Positions 36,472-45,000 of a stretch of DNA of 64,000 nt are shown in pieces. The stretch lies in assembly GCF_900105115.1 (NCBI RefSeq), contig NZ_FNRV01000001.1, positions 6,389,501-6,453,500 on the forward strand. Reading direction: 5' to 3'. Position numbers and translations under genes: made by a program. Positions within the stretch are counted from its first letter, which is position 1. Every line of letters starts with the position of its first letter. Below the pieces are notes generated by a model. It saw only the letters and a list, made by a program, of their open reading frames with translations, did not search any database and was not told the origin of the DNA. The DNA comes from Pseudomonas mohnii. Its GTDB lineage: Bacteria; Pseudomonadota; Gammaproteobacteria; Pseudomonadales; Pseudomonadaceae.

Positions 36472-38946
36472 GTGCCGCAACACACCCCCGATCTTCCGCC
36501 TGAACTACGTCCTCTGGCCGAGATGCCGCTGCTCAAGCGCCTGGCCGCCCGATTCTTTGGTCACGGCTTGACGCGGTTGCGCGCGCAACACCGAGCATCC
36601 TGGCTGCACGGTCAGGCTGACGGCTTCCGCAGCGGGCACATGGCGGGAGTGGATTACGGCTATAAGGAAGGCAAGCTCGAAGGCTTGGAAGAGGGGCGAC
36701 AGGTCCTGCTGATTCGCGACTCGCGCTCGACCGAACATCGTCCCCCCACTATCGACGATCACTTGTTCGACGATTGGCGTTTGCCGCTGAACGCCGAGGT
36801 GAAGAAGCGCATGAAGGCCGATGTCGCGCGACTGCTTGCGCCTCATGCCCAGCCCAGCGCGGCCCAGTGGAAAATGATCTTCAGCGACACACCGACCACT
36901 TCGGTGATCGCCGGCGCGGGCGCGGGCAAGTCGACGACTCTGGTGCTGCGGATCGTGCTGCTGAGCCATTATCTGGGCTTCGAGCTGAGCTCGATGACCG
37001 TGGTGACCTTCACCCGAGAGTCACGCAAGGACTTCATCAACAAGTTGATCGAACTGTTTGCTCTCTGGGGGCGTTCGCTCACCTTCAAGGACGCTCGCGA
37101 TCTGGTACGGACCTTCCACTCGCGGATCCTGCCGATGGTCCGCAGTTTGCCAGGCTTCGAACGCCTGCAAGCCTTTGAGAACCTCAGTCATCGTGCACAA
37201 AACGGCGAGGAGGACGCTGACAGCAATCCATTTGACCTGCGCATCAATGACGCCCAGCGCCAGCAACTGAACGCCTGTTTTCATGCCTTGCATACGCGCG
37301 ACGAGCGTTTTCGCGAATTGATCAAGCCGCTGTCGCGCCACGCCCTGCAGCTCAAGGAGCTGGAGCGTGATCACCCTGATGTGCAAAAACGCATGGCGGT
37401 GACCGAACTGGCTGCCAAGCGTGACGAAGAACTGTGCGACACGGTGGAAGACTTGTGGTTCAGGGCGCGCGCCTGGCCGATCAAAGGCATTGAGCCGAAT
37501 CGCCAGACCTTCGAGATCAACGGCTCGACTTTCCATTGCCATGGCTACATTCCGTCCCTGGACGCCTGGGTGATGCTGGGCTTCGATCCTGGGGAAAACC
37601 CCCAGGTCAGCCGTCCGAACGCCAAATTGACGGTTCGTGCGGAATGGGCAGTAAAGCGCACACTGTTTCAAGCTTTCTGTCGTAAACCATTGATTTGGCT
37701 TGATAGTTACGAATCATCCAAACGTGTGTTGGCCTCGTTGGCCGGTGACGCCAGTGCCGGGCCGGGTTTTGATTACAAGGTCAAGGGTGAGCTTGCTTCC
37801 GCGCCGTTGCTGGACTGCTTTGTCGCCGCAGCCGGGTTTATCGAGAACCTCGGCCTGGATGTGCCGAACGCAGTCAGCCAGATGAGCTTTGCCAAGGACG
37901 ACCCGGACCGGTTTTTCTTCGAGGCATTGAGTCTGTACTGGCGTGCGCTGGAAGACCATTTGCTCGACCAGAAACCGCCGATCATGACCTACAACCGAAT
38001 GTTTGCCTTGTTCAGCGAACATTCCCCGGAAAACCTGAAACTGCTCAGCGATGAGCTGCTGCGACCCTTGTCACATTTAATGATCGACGAATTTCAGGAC
38101 GTATCGCCGCAAATTGTCTCCTGGATTCGCGCCAGCCTGGCCGAGATCCGCCGTCGTGGGCCGGCCATGCATGTGGGGCGCGGAGCGCAGCGCTCGTCCT
38201 TGCTCTGCGTGGGAGACGACTGGCAGTCGATCTACGGTTGGCGCGGTAGCTCACCGAGCTATTTCATGGAGTTCAACAAGGAATTCTCGTCGCCAGGCAC
38301 CACCAGGGTCATGCTCAGCGACAACTATCGTAGTCACCAACACATCATCGACGCCGCCGAACACATCGTTCGTGCCGCGCCAGCGATTCCGGGCAAAAAG
38401 GCCAAGGCCAGCGGCGAGCCCAAGGACTTGTGGCCCGTCCAGGTGCTTGATCGTGATGACCAGGCCATGGCGGCGTGTCTCATGGATCACTACCGCAAGG
38501 GCGATTCAATCTTGATGCTTTATCGAAAAAGTAGCGATAAGTTATTGATAGAAAAGCATATTCAGTCTGTAGTTAATGTTGATTCTAGCTTGCCGTATGA
38601 AACTCGGCGCCTCAAGCAACTGACCTACCACAGCGCCAAGGGCTTGCAGGCTGATGCCGTATTCCTGCTCGGCGACTGTCAGCACCTGACCAGCTCACCG
38701 TACAAGAATCAGGTCTACCGCATGGCGGGCCTGGGCAAGGCCGGTGACAGCGAGCCCTATGACAACGCGCAGAAAGACGAAATCCTGCGGTTGGCATATG
38801 TCGGCATTACCCGGGCCGTCAGTCATTGTTACTGGTACGTCGATGCCCAGGATACCCAAGCGGTGAATATGCCCAAGGCATCCGATCGCATCGGCAAGGG
38901 CAAGGCGTTTTTTGCCGATCATCGTTTGCCCAAGGCATCGGCGTAG
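36472..38946 (+). CDS. UvrD/HelD-like SF1 DNA helicase
   Basis: 824-aa superfamily 1A helicase. Residues ~1-130 are a divergent leader with a Gly/Tyr-rich patch (GQADGFRSGHMAGVDYGYKEGKLEGLEEG). The motor has Walker A AGAGAGKSTTLVLR (~145), motif Ia VVTFTRESRKDF, Walker B LMIDEFQDVSPQ, motif III GDDWQSIYGWRGS, motif IV LSDNYRSHQHI, motif V TYHSAKGLQADAVFLLG and motif VI RLAYVGITRAVSH. A segment of about 300 residues between Ia and Walker B includes an uncharacterised FEINGSTFHCHGYIPSLDAWVMLGFDPG patch, placed where HelD-type enzymes have inserts. Start is GTG at 36472 after GGAG. A short AT-rich patch lies at 38510-38595. It probably acts in DNA repair or recombination; a defence role is possible but unsupported. 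Confidence 0.85.
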   Translation: MPQHTPDLPPELRPLAEMPLLKRLAARFFGHGLTRLRAQHRASWLHGQADGFRSGHMAGVDYGYKEGKLEGLEEGRQVLLIRDSRSTEHRPPTIDDHLFDDWRLPLNAEVKKRMKADVARLLAPHAQPSAAQWKMIFSDTPTTSVIAGAGAGKSTTLVLRIVLLSHYLGFELSSMTVVTFTRESRKDFINKLIELFALWGRSLTFKDARDLVRTFHSRILPMVRSLPGFERLQAFENLSHRAQNGEEDADSNPFDLRINDAQRQQLNACFHALHTRDERFRELIKPLSRHALQLKELERDHPDVQKRMAVTELAAKRDEELCDTVEDLWFRARAWPIKGIEPNRQTFEINGSTFHCHGYIPSLDAWVMLGFDPGENPQVSRPNAKLTVRAEWAVKRTLFQAFCRKPLIWLDSYESSKRVLASLAGDASAGPGFDYKVKGELASAPLLDCFVAAAGFIENLGLDVPNAVSQMSFAKDDPDRFFFEALSLYWRALEDHLLDQKPPIMTYNRMFALFSEHSPENLKLLSDELLRPLSHLMIDEFQDVSPQIVSWIRASLAEIRRRGPAMHVGRGAQRSSLLCVGDDWQSIYGWRGSSPSYFMEFNKEFSSPGTTRVMLSDNYRSHQHIIDAAEHIVRAAPAIPGKKAKASGEPKDLWPVQVLDRDDQAMAACLMDHYRKGDSILMLYRKSSDKLLIEKHIQSVVNVDSSLPYETRRLKQLTYHSAKGLQADAVFLLGDCQHLTSSPYKNQVYRMAGLGKAGDSEPYDNAQKDEILRLAYVGITRAVSHCYWYVDAQDTQAVNMPKASDRIGKGKAFFADHRLPKASA

Positions 38947-39012
38947 ATTCCCGGATACCTCCAACTTCGCAATTCCCAAGGAACTGCCGAAGGCGCAAAA
39001 TCTTAATTCACC

Positions 39013-39038
39013 AAAACCACGGTAAACGTGGTTTTTTT
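39013..39038 (+). terminator. Rho-independent terminator after the helicase gene
   Basis: AAAACCACG-GTAAA-CGTGGTTTTTTT, 66 bases past the helicase stop. It separates the helicase from the vgrG island. Confidence 0.88.
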
Positions 39039-39201
39039 CTAAACGGAGATTTTTGTATAGGAAGCTTCCTTCCGACTTTAAGGATGCTTCCTACATTCAT
39101 CTGTTTTTTGCCTTGCTAGTGTGCCCGCCAGTTTTCGCGAGCACGAACCAGGGACGGTTTGGACATCGCGCTCTTTTCCTCCTTTGCTTAAGGATAAGCG
39201 T

Positions 39202-41217
39202 ATGTTCCGGTCGGCCAATGCAGCGCATTTCGTGTTGCAGATTCCTGCTATCCGTCACGACTTCAAGGTGCTGGCCTTCAAGGGCACTGAAGCCATCAGC
39301 ACGCTTTACAGCATCCACATCGAATTGGTCAGCGAGTATCCGGATTTCGATCTGGAAAGCTTGCTCGGCCAACCCGCGTTTCTGCAATTCGGCCTTGATG
39401 GCGAAGGCATACATGGGCATATCGAAGATGTGCTGATGGGCGAGTCGGGTAAACGCCTGACTCGCTATCACCTGACCCTGGTACCGGCGCTGCACTATTT
39501 GCAGTTCAGTCACGACCAGCGGATTTTTCAGGGCATGAACGTGCCGCAGATCATCACCCAGGTGCTCAAAGGCCATGGCATTCAGGCCGATGCCTTTGCC
39601 TTCCATGTCAGCACCAGCGCGCCGCGCGAGTACTGCACTCAGTACGGTGAGGACAATTTCACTTTTCTCCAGCGCCTGTGTGCCGAGGACGGCATCGCCT
39701 GGCATCACCAGCACTCGGCGGACGGTCATTTGCTGGTGTTCACCGATGATCAGGTGTTCCTGCCCAAACTCGGGGCCACGCCTTATCAGCAGGACTGCGG
39801 CATGGTGGCCGAGCATCCGGTGGTCAGCCGCTTCAGCGTGCGTACCCGCACGCGCACCAGTACCGTCACCCGGCGTGACTACGACCTGAAACGCCCGAGC
39901 CTGTTGCTCGAAAGCCGTTTCAGCGCCGAGACCACCCCGGAACTGGAGGATTATCGTTACCCGTTGTTGCTGGGAAACGAAAAGCGCGGCGACCACCTTG
40001 CCCGTCAGGCGCTGGAGCGGCATCGCAGCGACTATGAACTGGGCGAGGGTGAGAGCGATCAGCCACACCTGCGTTGCGGCCATCTGTTCGACCTGACGGA
40101 CCACCCCCGGAAAAAGTGCAACGACTTGTGGCTGTTGCTCAGTGTTTCCCATGATGGCCGACAACCCAATGTGCTCGAGGAGGCGGTCACCCCTGACGTC
40201 AAGGCCGCCGACGGTTTCACCCAAGGCTATCGCAACACGTTCCGCGTGATCCCCGCGCAGGTGGTTTTCCGTCCACCGCTGCCGCCGCGCCGCCCTCCAT
40301 TGGTCAGTCAGACGGCGCGAGTGACCGGGCCTGAACACGAAGAAATCTACTGTGATGAGTTCGGCCGGGTGAAGTGCGAGTTCCCATGGGATCGTGCCGA
40401 ATTCAACAGTGAACGCAGCAGCTGCTGGATCCGCGTTTCATCGAGTTGGGCCGGGGAAAACTTCGGTTCGGTGACCCTGCCGCGCATCGGCATGGAAGTC
40501 GTGGTGACTTTTCTGGAGGGCGATCCGGATCAACCGCTGATCACCGGCTGCGTGGCCAACAAGGTCATGTCCGCGCCTTATCCCTTGCCCGAGCACAAGA
40601 CCCGAACCGTGCTGCGCAGCCACAGTTCGCCGCACACCGGTGGGTACAACGAACTGATGATCGAAGACCGCGCCGGTCAGGAAAAAATCTACCTGCGGGC
40701 CGAGCGCGATGTCGAGCAACTGATCCTCAATGACAGCCACAGCCTGATCCGCCGCAACCGCGTCGAGCAGGTTGACGCCAACAGCACCAGCCTGATCAAG
40801 GCGGATGAACGGCACACCACCGACGGGATGCGCAGCACCGTCATCGGCACCCACGACCTGCTCAACATCGGCGGCAACAGCAGTGCCACGGTTGAAGGCA
40901 CCTGGGTGATCCAGGCCGGTTCACAGGCGCGGGTTACCGCCAGCCAAGTGGTGATCGATGCCGAGGCGAGCCTGACGCTGTCGGCCGGCGGCCATCACCT
41001 CGTGATCCATTCGGGCGGGATCTTCAGCAGTGTGGCCATTGTCGAGGGCGGTGTGCCGATGGCGGGGTTACCACCACTGTCCGCTGCTTCAACAACCGCA
41101 TCCGCCCTGCAAGCGCCCTTGTTACCCCGCACGCAGCGTCTGGCCCTGATGGCCAGACAACCAATCTGCGCAGTTTGTGAAGCCGCCCAACAGCAAATAG
41201 GTGAAGACAATGCTTGA
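39202..41217 (+). CDS. vgrG: Type VI secretion spike protein VgrG
   Basis: 671-aa T6SS tip protein. The gp27-like part begins MFRSANAAHFVLQIPA and includes YGEDNFTFLQRLCAEDGIAW. The gp5-like OB fold follows (DEFGRVKCEFPWDR, SSCWIRVSSSWAGENFGSVTLPRIGMEVVVTFLEGDPDQPLITG), then the needle beta-helix (EVDANSTSLI-like repeats to AEASLTLSAGGHHLVI). The C-terminus ends with a short tail containing ICAVCEAAQQQ and no extra effector domain. An AAGGA precedes the ATG at 39202; an earlier in-frame start was rejected. The gene overlaps the DUF4123 adaptor gene by 8 bases. This is an orphan vgrG island: no tss structural genes or hcp are in the window. Confidence 0.93.
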   Translation: MFRSANAAHFVLQIPAIRHDFKVLAFKGTEAISTLYSIHIELVSEYPDFDLESLLGQPAFLQFGLDGEGIHGHIEDVLMGESGKRLTRYHLTLVPALHYLQFSHDQRIFQGMNVPQIITQVLKGHGIQADAFAFHVSTSAPREYCTQYGEDNFTFLQRLCAEDGIAWHHQHSADGHLLVFTDDQVFLPKLGATPYQQDCGMVAEHPVVSRFSVRTRTRTSTVTRRDYDLKRPSLLLESRFSAETTPELEDYRYPLLLGNEKRGDHLARQALERHRSDYELGEGESDQPHLRCGHLFDLTDHPRKKCNDLWLLLSVSHDGRQPNVLEEAVTPDVKAADGFTQGYRNTFRVIPAQVVFRPPLPPRRPPLVSQTARVTGPEHEEIYCDEFGRVKCEFPWDRAEFNSERSSCWIRVSSSWAGENFGSVTLPRIGMEVVVTFLEGDPDQPLITGCVANKVMSAPYPLPEHKTRTVLRSHSSPHTGGYNELMIEDRAGQEKIYLRAERDVEQLILNDSHSLIRRNRVEQVDANSTSLIKADERHTTDGMRSTVIGTHDLLNIGGNSSATVEGTWVIQAGSQARVTASQVVIDAEASLTLSAGGHHLVIHSGGIFSSVAIVEGGVPMAGLPPLSAASTTASALQAPLLPRTQRLALMARQPICAVCEAAQQQIGEDNA

Positions 41218-42085
41218 GTTACCTCCATTGCCGGATGATTTGCCATGGTCTGTATCGGCGTACCTGCTTCTGGACGGTGTCAGTGTCCCCAACCTGCCGC
41301 AACGTCTGAGCCGTTGGGATAACCCGGTCCATGGCCTCTACCAGGGTACGCGCTGGCAGGAACTGGCGGATATTTCACCGCGCCTGGTCACCCTCAACGG
41401 CGCAGACGATCCCGTGCTGGCTTACTTTCAGGAAAACGCAGCACTGGAGTGGGGGTTTTTGCTGTTCAGCGATGCCGATGTGTCAACGCTTCTAAAGCAC
41501 TGGCGTCGTCTCCTGACCGTCGAGCACCCGAGCGCGGGGGCGGTCATGCCACGCATCGCCGACCCAGCCGTCATGCATCATTTGTTCGACCTTGCACGGC
41601 AAGCCAACAGTGCGCGCTGGTTCGGCCCCGTCCAGCACCTGTGCCTGCCGGATGGTCTTCAGGCTGCCTGGCTACAACATCAGCGTCCGGATAACCCCGC
41701 GCCAGACAGCAGCGATACCTATCGGTTGACCGAGGAGGAACTCACGGCCCTGGAAGAGGCGCAGTTTCATCATGTGGTACTCGACCTCAACGATCACCTG
41801 CAGCGCTATTTCCCCGGTTTCATGGCGTCCTGCCCAGACCGGGAGCGCCTGCGGTTTGCCGAAAAAACAGCGCGGGAGGCGTATCGGCTCGGCTTCACCT
41901 CGGAGCAGGAAATCACCCTCTACGCCAATGTATATGCCTATCTGTCCGGCCAGCCATTGAGCGATCACCCGGACATCGTCGAACTGCTGAAAGTGTCGAC
42001 CCAACGATCACCGTTGAGCCGCGCGCAACGTGCAGCGGAGCTGGCATATCAGCGCTCGACCCAGCTACCGGGAGACGTGCCGTGA
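41210..42085 (+). CDS. DUF4123 T6SS adaptor/chaperone
   Basis: 291-aa protein of the DUF4123 family (Tap/TEC), which loads a cognate effector on to VgrG. The N-terminus (YLLLDGVSVPNLPQRLSRWD, YQGTRWQELADISPRLVTL) and ALEWGFLLFSDADVSTLLKHWRRLLTVEHPSAGAVMPRIADPAV match the DUF4123 pattern. The C-terminal half (~170-291) is a helical region likely contacting the effector. Start ATG at 41210 follows AGGTGAAG. It overlaps vgrG upstream and the effector gene downstream (GTGA), so all are translationally coupled. Confidence 0.88.
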   Translation: MLELPPLPDDLPWSVSAYLLLDGVSVPNLPQRLSRWDNPVHGLYQGTRWQELADISPRLVTLNGADDPVLAYFQENAALEWGFLLFSDADVSTLLKHWRRLLTVEHPSAGAVMPRIADPAVMHHLFDLARQANSARWFGPVQHLCLPDGLQAAWLQHQRPDNPAPDSSDTYRLTEEELTALEEAQFHHVVLDLNDHLQRYFPGFMASCPDRERLRFAEKTAREAYRLGFTSEQEITLYANVYAYLSGQPLSDHPDIVELLKVSTQRSPLSRAQRAAELAYQRSTQLPGDVP

Positions 42086-45000
42086 CAGCCCAACCACCGC
42101 TCCGAGGCGCGGCCAACATTGCCGCCATGGCCAAGAGCGCCCAAGACATCCGTTCACCCATCGGCCTGTGCCCCCTGATGAGCGAAAAAGTGCAGTTGCT
42201 GCCGCTGCGCTATGGACTGGTCGAGCACCTTGACCCCTCATCCGAACTGACCCTGCCGTTCAAGCTGAACAGCCAGCCACTGGGCATACGCCTGCTGCGC
42301 GACGGTTACCTGTACATCATCGACAACGGCACCGGCTACCTGCATGAATACCGCGTTGAGCAGGGTCAGATCAGCAAGCTGTTGTGGCAGGGCCCGGAAG
42401 TGGCGGGCGATATGCGCACCACGTCGGTTGGCGAGCCTCATTTGGTCTTCTCCCGGCAACACACCTTGTTTGCCAGCTATTCGGAAATCCAATGGACGGC
42501 CTACAAGTGTTCGCAAGTGCTCAAGAACGCCGCCGAGCGTGAGCGCTTGATGCAACGCATCGAGCTGGCCAAAGCCTGTCCGGACCGGGGCGGCGCCGAT
42601 TTGCTGAGCCGGCGCCAGGCCCAAACCTGGCTGGCCGAGGTTGCGGAAGCGGACGCGCCCGCCCAGGGCCACGAGTCATTGCCTGAGGGCGCCCATCCGC
42701 AAGAGCGCCAGCCTTACGTTTGGGAAGACAGGCCGCTGTTCAAGGCCACGGTGATCGAAGCACTCACCAGTCAGGTACTGGGGAGTTATCAGAACGACTG
42801 CCTGTTCCTGGTCTTGCGCGATGACTTTGGCGTGATGCGCGATCTGGCCAGCGCCCAACTGAACGTCGCGGACTGGATCGAGCAGTGGAGCGCCGACGAC
42901 GCGGCCCAGCGCCAGTACCTCACCGGTGCCTACATCCAGTCCTTGTACGAGGTGACACCGGCGCGCCTTGAGGCGCTGGCCACCCGCGATGCCGATGTCA
43001 AAGCCCTGATAGAAGACACCGACGCTGCGCAGCAGGCCGCCCTTGAAGAGTATCTGCGCATCCGGCGTGACCATGACGGACCGCCGATCCATGGCGATGA
43101 GGCCCATTGGCGCAAGGCCGCGACAAGCGATCCCTATGCGCGAGCCGCCGTCAACCTGCAGGACGCCTTGGGCGCAGTGCTGTGGCAAAAACATCAGAGC
43201 ACCATTGCCAGACTCCACGGGCAAACCTGGGAAGCATTGCACGGCGAGGCTATCGGCCAGCGTGGCATTGATCATCTGGTCAATCGGGCGGAGATGGAAG
43301 CATCCGTCCGCCGGCAGCAAACGCTGCTCAGCCACTGGCACAAGCGTCTGCAGGTCATTCGCGAAGACCGCTTGAACATGATCGTCGCCGGCCATTTTCA
43401 CCGTGCCGCCTGGTATTACGACTTCCGCAACGATGCCCAGATCCGCCATCGCCTGGAAACCGAATTCGTCTGCGTGGCGGCCCTGTGCGGGAACCGCGAA
43501 GCCACCGAAAAACTGGCCGCCTACCTGCAAAGCAACCTGCTCACCGTCGTGCCGGGGCTGGACACCCTGACCCAGGCCGATCAGCTCGACGTGAGCAAGA
43601 AACTCATGGATCTGAGCAGCTTCTCGATCACCCTCGGCACGGCGCCGGAAAACCTTGCCAACGTGCAGGTGCTGAGCAATCAGTTCAGAAGCCTGATGAA
43701 CGAGCGGTTGCCGAATTTTGAGGACCTAAATACGCGGTTCAGGGGGCTGCAGAGTTTGTTGGATGGGGCCTACATGCCAGCGCATCAATTGATCGCAGCG
43801 GATCAGTTGGAGCGGGCACACACGGAATTCAAGCGACATCAGCCAATCGACCCCAACAGTTTCATTCGTGACCTGGGCGCGCCGGCACGCCTGCAACTTC
43901 TACGCGAGTTTTCCCGCAGCGGCTTGTCCCTGCGGGCGGCGTCGGCGGCGGAAATCCAGGCGTTCAACCAGACCCGCGATGCTGCGCTCGACCTGCGCCG
44001 GCAGCTCAAGGACACCTACAAACAGCGCCATCGCGAGCTGGCGCGGCAAATCTATGGCCTGACCGAGCCCGGCGGCGAGCAGAGGCTTAACCAGCGGATC
44101 ATCAGTCTCAAGACCGCGTTGGTGCCGCTGGAAGACCAGCTGAGCCGGGCCCTGACGGTCGGCGCGGGTGGGCCCTGGCAAATCGGCACCGTGATCGATG
44201 GCATGGCCCCGGCGCTGCGTGACGAAATGTTGCGCACCGTGCGTGATTTTCGCGCCACGGGGACGTTTGGCCAGCCTCTGATGAGTGCGTTGAAGTCCGG
44301 GGGCGACGGGATTGCGTTGTTGCTGTTTGTTTATCAGGGGCAGAAGTTTGTGGAGGTGTTGAGTGCGATCATTAAAAACAATGACCGTTCTTTCTCTGAT
44401 AAAGCGGCTTTCGCTGAGTCCTTGATTGGAATCTCGGCGGCAGGTTTTGCCGCTGTACAGGGCCTGTCGGTGACGGTCCTTCAGGCACATATCGTGCGGA
44501 TGGACAGTGTTGCAGGCAAGCTCAACACCATGAGCCGTCTAGGACGCTGGAGTGGTATCGCTGGGTTGGGTGCCTTTGGATTTGGTGCTGCGGCTGCGGC
44601 AATCGATCTAGGCAAGCATTCCCGACAATGGGCTAAAGCTCTGGCCCAAGGCAATCACCAGGCCCTGGCGGCCACGACCCTGCAAATCGCTGGCGACGGC
44701 ATCCTCGTGGGCACCAACACCTGGGGCGCCAAACACACGACGTCGATCATCAACCAGATCCTCAAAAATCCCGCCGAACTGCGGGCGCTGGCCTGGGCCG
44801 AAGCCAGTCCACGGCTGCTGAGCATCGCTGCCAGGGCCAACCTGGTGGGGCTGATCGGCACGGCCCTGCAACTGGTGGGCGAAGGTTTGTACAACTACTT
44901 CAACCTGGACGAACTGCAAAAATGGCTGCAAGCCAGCGCCTGGGGCAAGGCCAACCTGCAACGCAGCCTGGCCGAGGACTGGAGCGCGTTGGCCCGGGTG

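Noticed and set aside
39097..40338. A 413-codon minus-strand frame opposite vgrG
   Set aside because: Antisense shadow of the unmistakable VgrG frame.
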